A stretch of 14,056 nucleotides of DNA from DASPXY01 sp038227745 (GCA_038227745.1 JBBRPS010000188.1:1-14056); one strand, 5' to 3'. Positions 6,388 through 14,022 are shown, counted from the first letter of the stretch. The notes: generated by a model not told the origin, from the letters alone. Program-made: numbers and translations.

Positions 6388-8730
6388 ATGTCTCCTCAAC
6401 CGTATCTCGTCCGCACCCTCCTCGCCGTGGCCCTGGGTCTCGGTGCGCCCATCCCGGCGCCCGCGGCGGAATTCCCCCTCCCGGCCGCGCCGCCGGCAAC
6501 CCTCGGCGTCTCCGCGGAGCGGCTGGCACGGATCGACGCGGCGGTGCAGAAGGCGATCGCGCGCGGCGACCTGCCGGGGGCTGTCGTGGTCATTGTCCAC
6601 CGCGGCCGCGTCGTCTTCCGCAAGGCGTACGGCCAGCGCAGCCAGCAGCCGGACAACACGCGGATGGGCCCGGAAGTCGTCTTCGACCTGGCCTCACTCA
6701 CCAAGCCGATCGCGACGGCGACGGCGCTGATGCTCCTGGTGGAGCAGGGCAAGCTGCGCCTCGGCGACCGGCTAGCGCGGCACCTGCCGGCGTTTGCACG
6801 CAAGGAGACGGACGGCATCACGCTCGTCCAGCTCCTCCTGCACACCTCCGGCTTCGTCGCCGACAACGCGCTGGCCGACTACCGCGGCGGGCGTGAGGAG
6901 GCCCGCAAGCGCCTGGACGCCCTCAACCCGGTGACGGAGCCGGGCACGCGCTTCGTCTACAGCGATGTCGGCTACATCCTCCTCGGCGAGGTGGTGGAGA
7001 AGGTCAGCGGCGTACCGCTGGATCGATTCGTCCGCGAGCACGTTTTCGCCCCGCTCGGCATGAACGAGACGGGCTTCCGTCCGCAGGGCAAGCTCAGGGA
7101 GCGCTGCGCGCCGACAGAGCGGCGCGGCGGTCGCTGGCTGGTCGGCGAGGTCCACGATCCCAGGGCGGCCCTGCTCGGCGGGGTCGCGGGGCACGCCGGC
7201 CTGTTCGCCAGCGCCGACGACGTGGCGGTCTACGCGCAGATGCTGCTGAACGGCGGCGCGTACCGCGGCCGGCAGGTCCTCAGCCCGCTCACCGTCCGCC
7301 TGATGACCGAGCCGCATCCCGTGCCGGAGAGAAAAAAGGGCGGTCTGCGCTCCTGCGGCTGGGACGTGTACACGCGCTTCTCCAGCAACCGCGGCGAATT
7401 GTTCCGCGCGGGGGAGGGCTTCGGCCACACCGGCTTCACCGGCACGTCGCTCTGGGTTCACCCGCCGAGCCAGACGGCCGTCATCGTGTTGAGCAACCGC
7501 GTCCACCCCGACGGGAAGGGCAACGTCGTGCGGCTGCGCGGCCAGGTGGCGACCCTCGCCGCCGCGGCCATCCTTCGGCCGCGCGACGCGAAGCGGGAGC
7601 CGGTGCTGACCGGCCTGGACGTGCTGATGCGCGAGCAGTTCGCCCGGCTGAAGGGGCGGCGCGTCGGCCTGGTGACGAACCACACCGGCGTGGACCGTGA
7701 GGGCCGCAGTGCCATCGACCTGCTGCACGGGGCGCCCGGCGTCCGCCTGGTCGCGCTGTTCAGCCCGGAGCACGGCATCCGCGGCGCCCTCGATGAGCAC
7801 GTCCCCGACGGCAAAGACGCCCGCACCGGCCTGCCGGTCTACAGCCTCTACGGCAAGCGCCGCAAGCCGGCCGCCGAGACGCTCCAGGGCCTCGACACGC
7901 TCGTGTTCGATATTCAGGACGCCGGCTGTCGCTTTTATACGTACATCAGCACGCTCGGCCTGGTGCTCGAAGCGGCGGCGGAGCACAAGGTCAAGGTGGT
8001 GGTGCTCGACCGGCCGAACCCGCTCGGCGGCGTCGCGGTCGAGGGGCCGGTGCTGGACGCGGGTCGCGAGTCGTTCGTCGCTTACCACGCGCTGCCGGTG
8101 CGCCACGGCCTGACGGTCGGCGAACTGGCCCTGCTGTTCAACAAGGAGCGGAAGATCGGCGCCGAGGTCGAGGTGGTGCGCCTGGAGGGCTGGCGGCGCG
8201 GCGACCTGTACGACCGGACCGGGCTGGCGTGGGTGAATCCGTCGCCGAACCTGCGCAACCTGGGGGCGGCGCTGCTCTACCCCGGCATCGGTCTGCTGGA
8301 GACGACGAACGTGAGCGTGGGCCGCGGCACCGAGCGGCCGTTCGAGTGGTTGGGCGCCCCGTGGATCGATGGCCGGCGCCTGGTGGCGGTGCTGGCGGAG
8401 GAGGAGTTGCCCGGCGTGCGTTTCGTACCGCGGACGCTGACGCCGAGCGCGAGCGTCCACAAAGGCAAGGCGTGCGGCGGCGTGCAGCTCTTCGTGGACG
8501 ACTGGGCCGCGTTCCGGCCGGTGCGGACGGGCCTGGCGGTGGCGTGCGTGCTGCGACGATTGTACCCGGAGGCGTGGCAGGTCGAGCGGTTCGACGTGCT
8601 GCTCGGGCACCGTGCGACGTGGGAGGGCGTGCGGAGCGGGGCGGCGTGGCGCGAGTTGGAGGCAGCCTGGCAAGAGGGGCTGCGACGCTTCCTCGAGTCA
8701 CGGCGAGCCTACCTCCTCTACGGCGATTGA
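6388..8730 (+). CDS. Secreted serine beta-lactamase-like / NamZ (DUF1343) fusion
   Basis: The 780-aa protein joins two cell-wall enzymes. After a signal peptide (about 1-27, APAPA|AE), residues 40-395 form a class C beta-lactamase/serine hydrolase domain with SLTK at 103-106 (nucleophile Ser103, Lys106), YSD at 191-193 and HTG at 347-349. Residues about 410-780 are a DUF1343 domain, now NamZ, the exo-beta-N-acetylmuramidase of Bacillus and Bacteroidetes. It shows VTNHTG (429-434), FSPEHGIRG (458-466), DIQDAGCRFYTY (508-519) and DRPNPLGG (541-548). In Bacillus subtilis the separate homologues NamZ (YbbC) and AmiE (YbbE) are encoded close together and act in muropeptide recycling, so the fusion suggests the same paired role in the periplasm. 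The exact substrates are inferred. The start at 6388 gives the signal peptide; an open frame from 6106 overlaps the TPR gene and is rejected. No clear ribosome site is seen. Confidence 0.9.
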   Translation: MSPQPYLVRTLLAVALGLGAPIPAPAAEFPLPAAPPATLGVSAERLARIDAAVQKAIARGDLPGAVVVIVHRGRVVFRKAYGQRSQQPDNTRMGPEVVFDLASLTKPIATATALMLLVEQGKLRLGDRLARHLPAFARKETDGITLVQLLLHTSGFVADNALADYRGGREEARKRLDALNPVTEPGTRFVYSDVGYILLGEVVEKVSGVPLDRFVREHVFAPLGMNETGFRPQGKLRERCAPTERRGGRWLVGEVHDPRAALLGGVAGHAGLFASADDVAVYAQMLLNGGAYRGRQVLSPLTVRLMTEPHPVPERKKGGLRSCGWDVYTRFSSNRGELFRAGEGFGHTGFTGTSLWVHPPSQTAVIVLSNRVHPDGKGNVVRLRGQVATLAAAAILRPRDAKREPVLTGLDVLMREQFARLKGRRVGLVTNHTGVDREGRSAIDLLHGAPGVRLVALFSPEHGIRGALDEHVPDGKDARTGLPVYSLYGKRRKPAAETLQGLDTLVFDIQDAGCRFYTYISTLGLVLEAAAEHKVKVVVLDRPNPLGGVAVEGPVLDAGRESFVAYHALPVRHGLTVGELALLFNKERKIGAEVEVVRLEGWRRGDLYDRTGLAWVNPSPNLRNLGAALLYPGIGLLETTNVSVGRGTERPFEWLGAPWIDGRRLVAVLAEEELPGVRFVPRTLTPSASVHKGKACGGVQLFVDDWAAFRPVRTGLAVACVLRRLYPEAWQVERFDVLLGHRATWEGVRSGAAWRELEAAWQEGLRRFLESRRAYLLYGD

Positions 8731-8754
8731 ACAGGGCCGTCGAACGGCATCGTG

Positions 8755-8821
8755 AGCGCCGTAGGGTGGGCACTGCCCACCAGTTCATAGAAGCGGTGGG
8801 CAGTGCCCACCCTACGGCGCT
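8755..8821. repeat. REP-like hairpin (27-bp arms)
   Basis: Arms 8755-8781 and 8795-8821 pair perfectly around a 13-base loop. Each arm carries gtagggtgggcactgccc, itself nearly palindromic, which is the pattern of REP elements mobilised in other bacteria by REP-associated tyrosine transposases (RAYT). It begins 24 bases after the stop of the muramidase fusion gene. No RAYT gene is in the window. As RNA it would form a strong 3'-end hairpin. Confidence 0.85.
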
Positions 8822-8934
8822 GGCGGTGAACTTCTGTAATGGTCATCTATTTCCGCGGAAATCGTCAAATCGCGCACGTCCCGCCTTCCCGCTACCGACC
8901 GCCGCACCTTGACCAGTTTCTCCCGCCTTTGGGA

Positions 8935-8962
8935 GTGACGCTGTTGCGCCCGACGGTATAAT
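8935..8962 (+). promoter_or_regulatory. Sigma70-like promoter, distal
   Basis: GTGACG (8935-8940) and a perfect TATAAT (8957-8962) are 16 bases apart. It is the best -10 in the window. The -35 is only 4 of 6. Confidence 0.5.
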
Positions 8963-9080
8963 CATCTCATCTTGACTGCGTCCTGCAGCATCTCCTCGGG
9001 ATCTGGAACAGACTGCTGAGGCGCGGCCGTCCCTCTGTGGGTGGGGGTCGGTCGGGCCGCCCGAACTCCGTTGCCGGGCC

Positions 9081-9108
9081 TTGACGGCCGTCCGTCCTGG
9101 CCTACAAC
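9081..9108 (+). promoter_or_regulatory. Sigma70-like promoter, proximal
   Basis: TTGACG (9081-9086) and TACAAC (9103-9108) are 16 bases apart and 34 bases before the chosen ATG at 9143. Its position fits the ATG start better than the GTG at 9041, which lies upstream of it. Confidence 0.45.
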
Positions 9109-9142
9109 ATACCCTTTTTACGCACCCCCTGAGACCCCCCTG

Positions 9143-10576
9143 ATGATGGCGTCGGCTATTTTCTTTGACTTCAACCTCCCCAACGCCACGACGTGGTTCT
9201 ACTTCTCGTTCCTCCTCGCCGTGGCGCTGTTCTTCAAGTTCTCGCGCCCGCTGAGCGTACGCAACTGGGACATCGTCACCGTGTTCCTCCTGGTGCCCGG
9301 CCTGCTGCTGCTGCAGGAAGCCCGGCCCAATACGTCCGTGCCGGAAAAACACCCCGCGGTCGCCGTCGCCTCCCTCGTCGGCGCCGTCGGCGGGCAGGCG
9401 CTGTCTCTCCCGGCCGGCAAGCTTGACATGGCGGCGGCGCTGGCGCGCACCGCGGAGTTCGCCCCCGCGCGGCTGCTGTGGCTGGGCTACCTGTGGCTGC
9501 TGGGCGGCTCCGCTTACCTCGTGGTGCGCTGCCTGCTCGACCTGGCCCTGGTGCGCCGGCCGGCGCTGGCGCCCAACCTGACCTACGGCGGGCTCGCCTG
9601 GCTGGGCGGCGCCATGTTCGTCTGCCTGATGACCGTTGCCTTCCGCTACCCCGACCGCAACGGCACGACACCTGTCGCGCAAAACGCCTCGGTCGATAGT
9701 GGTGCGCTGAAGGTGGGCAAGGAGAGCGTGGCCCTGCAGCTGGCGCAGCGACCGCTGCCCCTGTGGGTCCTGCGCGCCCTCGCCGTGCTGTGCCACCTGG
9801 CCGTGGCCGGCGGGCTCGTTTACATCGGCATCCGCCACTTCCAGGATGCCCACGCCGGCGTTGCGGCGGCGACGTTCTACCTCCTGCTGCCGTACACGGG
9901 CCACCACGTCGGTCAACTGCACCACGTCTGGCCGACGGCCCTGCTGATCTGGGCGATCGCCGTCTACCGCCGGCCGCTCCTGGCCGGCATCTTCCTGGGC
10001 CTGGCCGCCGGCACGATCTACTTCCCGGCGCTGTTGTTTCCGCTGTGGTTGAGCTTCTACTGGCGACGCGGCGCCGGCCGCTTCAGCGCCGCCTTCCTCG
10101 TCACGGTGGCGCTGTCCGTGGCCGGCACCGCCATCGCCCTCTGGTGCAGCCCCGACCTGGCGCGCCACCTCGGCGAGACGATCGCCGCCTCCGACTGGCA
10201 GCCGTGGAAGGTGCCCAACGCCGAGGGCTTCTGGACCGGAGTCCACTGGGCCTACCGCATCCCGCTGTTCATTCTCTACCTGGCCTTCGTCCTGGCGACC
10301 GTTCTCTGGCCGGCGCCGAAGAACCTGGCGCACCTCATCGCGCTGTCGGCGGCGCTGCTGGTCGGCATCCAGTTCTGGTACGCCGACCAGGGCGGCGTTT
10401 ACGTCCTGTGGTATCTGCCGCTGTTCCTGCTGCTGGTGTTCCGCCCCAACCTGTCCGACCGCGTGCCGCCGCTGATCCCGTCGGAGAGCGACTGGCTGCT
10501 CCGCGCCGGCCACGCCCTCAAGCGCCTGGCGTGCAAGCTGCTGCGCCTGCCCGAGCCCATGACGAAGGTTGGGTAG
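9143..10576 (+). CDS. Polytopic membrane protein of unknown function
   Basis: The 477-aa protein has about ten to twelve hydrophobic segments, roughly at 16-33, 43-58, 110-135, 148-167, 207-230, 238-250, 263-303 (two), 314-334, 372-390, 395-412 and 418-433. It therefore belongs in the inner membrane. A distinctive polar motif, YTGHHVGQLHHVWP (251-264), with four histidines, lies between membrane segments and could be a functional site. The general layout recalls GT-C/GT87-type glycosyltransferase membrane proteins, but no convincing catalytic acidic motif was found, so no function is assigned. The start is either of two adjacent ATGs (9143, 9146); neither has a clear ribosome site. A GTG at 9041 would add 34 non-hydrophobic residues and is less likely. 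The 3' end is followed after 14 bases by a palindrome. Confidence 0.82.
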   Translation: MMASAIFFDFNLPNATTWFYFSFLLAVALFFKFSRPLSVRNWDIVTVFLLVPGLLLLQEARPNTSVPEKHPAVAVASLVGAVGGQALSLPAGKLDMAAALARTAEFAPARLLWLGYLWLLGGSAYLVVRCLLDLALVRRPALAPNLTYGGLAWLGGAMFVCLMTVAFRYPDRNGTTPVAQNASVDSGALKVGKESVALQLAQRPLPLWVLRALAVLCHLAVAGGLVYIGIRHFQDAHAGVAAATFYLLLPYTGHHVGQLHHVWPTALLIWAIAVYRRPLLAGIFLGLAAGTIYFPALLFPLWLSFYWRRGAGRFSAAFLVTVALSVAGTAIALWCSPDLARHLGETIAASDWQPWKVPNAEGFWTGVHWAYRIPLFILYLAFVLATVLWPAPKNLAHLIALSAALLVGIQFWYADQGGVYVLWYLPLFLLLVFRPNLSDRVPPLIPSESDWLLRAGHALKRLACKLLRLPEPMTKVG

Positions 10577-10590
10577 TTATACTCGACGCA

Positions 10591-10664
10591 GGGCGATCTG
10601 ACACAAGCCCGACGCGCCAGCGAGGGATCCCTCGCTTGCGCTTCGGGCTTGTGTCAGATCGCCC
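10591..10664. repeat. Palindromic repeat, copy 3 (37-bp arms)
   Basis: Arms 10591-10627 and 10628-10664 pair with only two mismatches, both from changes in the right arm (cgcttgcgcttcggg where the other copies have cgctggcgcgtcggg). The outer 12 bases of the arms (gggcgatctgac / gtcagatcgccc) are unique to this copy yet fully complementary. It begins 14 bases after the membrane-protein stop. Confidence 0.92.
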
Positions 10665-10702
10665 CGCCTCGCGCCGTGAGCTCACGGGGGCTAACTGCCC
10701 TT

Positions 10703-10728
10703 CCAATTCCCTGCCGAACGGCTAGAAT
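10703..10728 (+). promoter_or_regulatory. Promoter-like motif upstream of the phosphatase gene
   Basis: CCAATTCCCT (10703-10712), ten bases, then TAGAAT (10723-10728), 45 bases before the ATG. It matches the motif upstream of the TPR gene at 5931-5955. A poor -35 (TTCCAA, 10701-10706) sits 16 bases before TAGAAT. Confidence 0.45.
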
Positions 10729-10773
10729 CCGCGAGCGACGGAGGCGAACCGCCCGGGTGCATGGAGGCCCCTC

Positions 10774-11364
10774 ATGCCGCGTTTCTTGCCGTACCTGTTC
10801 AGCGCGCTCCTCGTCGGCCTGCTCATCGGCGGCCCCTGGGCTTACAGCAACTACCGCCACGCGGCCCTGCGCCACTTCCACGTCGTCGAGGACGGCGTGC
10901 TCTATCGCAGCGGCCAGCTCACATTGTCGGGCCTCAAGCGCCTCCTCCACGACCACGGCATCAAGACCGTCATCACGCTGCGCGACGCCGCTCACCCCGA
11001 CCAGCCGCCCCCCGACCTGGAGGAGGAGAAGTACTGCAAGGGCATGGAGCTGAACTACCACCGCATCACGCCGCAACCCTGGTGGGCGTCCGACGGCTCC
11101 ATCCCCGCCGAGAAGGGCGTCAAGCTCTTCCTCGACGTCCTGCGCGACCCGGCCAACTACCCCGTCCTGATCCACTGCTTCGCCGGCATCCACCGCACCG
11201 GCGCCTTCTGCGCCCTCTACCGCATGGAGTTCCACCACTGGAGCAACGAGCAGGCCATCGCCGAGGTCATCGCGCACGGCTACGCCAACCTCAACGAGGA
11301 AATGGACCTGCTCAGCTACCTCGAACAATACCGCCCGACGTGGAAAGGGCCGCCGGCCCCATAG
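10774..11364 (+). CDS. Membrane-anchored dual-specificity/tyrosine phosphatase
   Basis: This 196-aa protein is a cysteine-based phosphatase. The CX5R signature HCFAGIHRTG is at 134-143, with nucleophile Cys135 and phosphate-binding Arg141. Asp107 in WWASDGSIP, 28 residues upstream, is a candidate general acid. The N-terminal part (GVLYRSGQLT..., KTVITLRD) matches the Siw14/DSP-like fold. Residues 5-22 form a hydrophobic segment that may anchor it in the membrane or be an uncleaved signal, which would put the domain outside the cytoplasm. Its substrate, phosphoprotein or inositol/phospholipid phosphate, cannot be told. The start is supported by GGAGG at 10763-10767, six bases upstream. It stands alone between a palindrome and a 371-base gap. 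Confidence 0.88.
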   Translation: MPRFLPYLFSALLVGLLIGGPWAYSNYRHAALRHFHVVEDGVLYRSGQLTLSGLKRLLHDHGIKTVITLRDAAHPDQPPPDLEEEKYCKGMELNYHRITPQPWWASDGSIPAEKGVKLFLDVLRDPANYPVLIHCFAGIHRTGAFCALYRMEFHHWSNEQAIAEVIAHGYANLNEEMDLLSYLEQYRPTWKGPPAP

Positions 11365-11735
11365 GGCTCGCCCAGTATGGCCCCATCGGCAACGCCTCGC
11401 GCACGCCTGAGAACCGCAGAGCGCGTTTTCCTCTCTTCCTCACCGGAGGGAGGGAAGAAAGCCCCATTCTGTCCACTTCACCCATCGAGCCGCGACGTCG
11501 CGAACGCCGTTGACATCGGTCCATCACTTCCGCCGCGGATCCTCTGTAACCGCTGACAAACTCATCCATTACGCGCCGCCCGCCGATGGCGTCCGCCCGG
11601 TTCGCGCGCGCGTCCGGGGCGAGGTCGCGGACTGCGGCATTGGACTTGCCTACCACCCGTTCCCAGGCGCCGCGCCCAGCCGCGCCTTCCTTCGTGGCTC
11701 CCCTCCGGGAGCGCGCCCGTGAGCATGAGGCGCCT
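11365..11735 (+). other. Gene-free stretch before the act genes
   Basis: No credible gene is seen here. It holds the pyrimidine/purine hairpin at 11426-11461 and a perfect -35-like TTGACA (11510-11515) that lacks a -10 at normal distance. The promoter for actA should lie here but I cannot place it. Confidence 0.5.
11426..11461 (+). terminator. Pyrimidine/purine hairpin after the phosphatase gene
   Basis: A C/T-only arm (11426-11441) faces an A/G-only arm (11446-11461) around the loop accg. It forms 16 positions with one mismatch and four G-T wobbles. It lies 61 bases past the phosphatase stop. There is no T-run after it on the plus strand, so a terminator role is tentative. Confidence 0.35.
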
Positions 11736-12396
11736 ATGGCCCCCATATTTCGGCCCAGCAGCAATACGATCGCCCGGGTAATCCTGCTCGCCATTCCCCT
11801 CGGCGGCGCGTTCGTGCTGTGGCTGTGCCTCGTCTACACGCGCTCTTCCTACGGGACCGGCGCGGGCATCGTCCGCGTGCAGCCGGTGCCGTTCAGCCAC
11901 CAGCACCACGTCGGCGACCTCGGCATCGACTGCCGCTACTGCCATACCAGCGTCGAGCACGCCCCCAACGCCGGCCTCCCCCCCCACGGAGACGTGCATG
12001 AACTGCCACTCGCAGATCTGGGTCGGCAGCGACGTGCTCGCCCCGGTGCGCGAGAGCTACCGGACCGGCAAGTCGCTCAAGTGGCAGCGCGTCTATAACC
12101 TGCCGGGCTTCGTCTACTTCGACCACAGCATCCACGTCCACAAGGGCGTTGGCTGCTCGACCTGCCACGGCCGCGTCGATGAGATGCCCTTCACCTACCA
12201 GGTACCGTCGCTCCTGATGGAGTGGTGCCTCGACTGCCACCGCCAACCCGAACGATACCTGCGGCCGCGCGCAGAGGTGTTCAACATGAAGTGGCAGGCG
12301 CCGGTCAATCAGCTCGAACGCGGGCGGGAGCTGGCCAGGACGTACAAGCTCCGCGACACCCACTACCTCACCACCTGCTCCGTGTGCCACCGATGA
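11736..12396 (+). pseudogene. actA: ActA-like pentaheme cytochrome c, frameshifted
   Basis: ActA is the membrane-anchored multiheme cytochrome of alternative complex III, which oxidises quinol and passes electrons to cytochrome c or oxidase. With one base removed from the C run at 11978-11985 the gene reads as 219 aa. It then has a membrane segment at about 12-33, the typical VPFSHQHHVGDLGIDCRYCH opening, and five CxxCH heme sites (Cys66, 87, 140, 164, 214). As given, the frame changes after LPP (residue 83). The first part alone would run on to 12098 with one heme, and the second part holds the other four hemes. The start at 11736 matches the family (MxxIFxPSSN) and has GAGG five bases upstream. 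The TGA overlaps the next gene's ATG by four bases. A sequencing error in the homopolymer is quite possible; the protein otherwise looks well preserved. Confidence 0.88.
11978..11985 (+). other. C8 homopolymer at the actA frameshift
   Basis: Eight C follow CT. Seven would give the family-consistent reading GLPPTETCMNCH; eight shift the frame just before the second heme motif. The explanation may be sequencing error, true mutation or slippage-prone expression. Confidence 0.85.
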
Positions 12397-14010
12397 ACCC
12401 GAGAAAAGACCTGTCCCCCCGGCTGGCCGCCCTCCAGGACCAGCTCGGGGACGCCCGGGGCAAGAAGTACTGGCGCAGCCTGGAAGAACTGGCCGACACC
12501 GAGGCCTTTCAGGAGCTGATGCGCCAGGAGTACCCCGAGCAGGCGCCGTTCTGGCCGCAGTCGCTCAGCAGGCGTCAATTCCTATCGCTCATGGGCGCTT
12601 CCCTCGCCCTCGCCGGCCTGAGCGGCTGCTCGGTGCGGCCGGCCCCCACGCGGACGCTGGTCCCCCACGTGCGCGCGCCCGAGGAGCGGGTGCCGGGCAG
12701 GCCGCTGTTCTACGCCACGGCGATGACGCTCGGCGGGTCAGGCGTCGGCCTCCTGGTCGAGAGCCACATGGGTCGGCCGACGAAGATCGAGGGCAACCCC
12801 GAGCACCCCGCCAGCCTCGGCGCCACCGACCCGTTCCACCAGGCGTCCGTCCTCGGCCTCTACGACCCCGACCGCTCCCAGACCGTCACGCACCTCGGCC
12901 AAACGCGCACCTGGGACGAGGGCTTCACTGCCCTCCGCGGGGCCCTGGAACGGCAGCGGCAGGACGCGCGCCGCGGGGCCGGCCTGCGTATCCTGACGGA
13001 GACCGTCGTCTCGCCGACGCTGGGGCAGCAGCTCACGGACCTGCTCCGCCCCCTGCCCAACGCGAAGTGGCACCAGTACGAGCCGCTCGGCCACGACGCC
13101 GCCCACCGCGGCGCGGTGCAGGCCTTCGGCGCGTACGTCAACACCTGCCACGACTTCCGCCACGCCGACGTTGTCCTCTCTCTCGACGCCGATTTCCTGA
13201 CCGGTGGCCCCGGCAACCTCCGTTATGTCGCCGACTTCATGGGACGGCGGCGCGTGCGGACCACCGCGGCGGACGCGGGGCGGGCGCAGATGAACCGCCT
13301 GTACGCGATCGAGACGACGGTCACCAACACGGGCGCCAAGGCCGACCACCGCCTGGCCGTGCGCGCCGGCGACATCGAGGGCCTCGCCCGCGCCCTCGCG
13401 GCCCGGCTGGGAGTGCAGGGAGCGGGCGGCGCCGCCGGGCCTCACGAGCGGTGGGTCAGCGCGGTCGCCCGCGACCTCGAACAGCACCACGGTGGTGCGG
13501 GCGCCCGTCTGGATCGTGCCGGGCCACGCCGACCGCTCCATCACCGTCGCGCTCGGCTACGGCCGCGACAGCGCGGGCCGGGTCGGCGGGACGTCCACGC
13601 ACAGAGTCGGCTTCAACGCCTACCTTCTGCGCACCTCCGAGCGGCCGTGGTTCGCCCCCGGCCTGGCGGTGCGCAAGACCGGCGACACGGCCCTCGTCGC
13701 CTGCACGCAGCAGCACCACCTCATGGAGAACCGCGACCTCGTCCGCGCGGCCGACGTGGGACAGTATCGGCAGACGCCGCGCTTCGCGTCCCAGCTGGAC
13801 GAGGAACGGATCCGCGCGCAGACCGGGCGCGGCGTGCGCCGGCCCCTCACCCTGTACGAGCCGCACGCCTACCCGAACCACAAGTGGGGCATGGTCATCG
13901 ACCTGACGACCTGCACCGGCTGCAGGGCGCACGACACGGTTTGCACCTGCCGGGGGGAAGTCCTACACTGTCCTGAGCGAACGCGACCCCATTTTCCCCC
14001 CAAGTCCTGA
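12393..14010 (+). pseudogene. actB: ActB-like molybdopterin/Fe-S subunit, internally deleted and truncated
   Basis: Intact ActB (about 1000 residues as I recall) joins a molybdopterin-oxidoreductase-like domain to a ferredoxin-like domain with several Fe-S clusters. Part 1 (12393 to about 13490, residues 1-366) has a Tat-like SRRQFL (59-64), a possible lipobox ending at Cys79 and the N-terminal molybdopterin domain up to VARDLEQHHG. Part 2, in another frame (from about 13489, ending at TGA 14008-14010), starts at TTVVRAPVWIVPGHAD, the C-terminal end of that domain. It then reaches WGMVIDLTTCTGC, the first Fe-S motif. Some 250-320 residues in between are missing, estimated from family memory. 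After GGC TGC (to 13923) the protein stops resembling ActB: the expected NACVVACQ and all later clusters are absent, replaced by 28 unrelated residues. It overlaps actA by four bases (ATGA). The junction near 13490 could be deletion or mis-assembly. The product cannot be functional as read. Confidence 0.88.
13941..13969 (+). promoter_or_regulatory. Promoter-like pair after the actB break
   Basis: TTGCAC (13941-13946) and TACACT (13964-13969) are 17 bases apart. They begin 18 bases after the point where actB stops matching its family and lie about 54 bases upstream of the last ATG. Matches are 3/6 and 4/6. Confidence 0.35.
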
Positions 14011-14022
14011 AAGGGGCCAGGG

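Larger units (their letters stand above)
8822..9142 (+). other. Gene-free leader region with two promoter candidates
   Basis: This stretch holds no credible gene. It contains two promoter-like pairs, listed separately, and a 5-bp inverted repeat at 8920-8935 (ctccc/gggag). If transcription starts near 8969 the following gene has a leader of roughly 170 bases. No known riboswitch was recognised in it. Confidence 0.5.

Noticed and set aside
6772..8673. Long minus-strand open frame (633 codons) opposite the muramidase fusion
   Set aside because: Same reason: antisense of a protein with two recognisable domains and no motif of its own.
9041..9142. GTG start for the membrane protein
   Set aside because: It lies upstream of the proximal promoter candidate and adds 34 residues with no membrane or signal character.
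11510..11515. Perfect -35-like TTGACA before actA
   Set aside because: No -10 hexamer at 15-19 bases; the nearest AT-rich hexamer (TGTAAC) is 29 bases away.
13491..13976. Continuation of the first actB frame to 13976
   Set aside because: It is open but Arg/Pro-rich with no ActB similarity; the family-like reading is in another frame.
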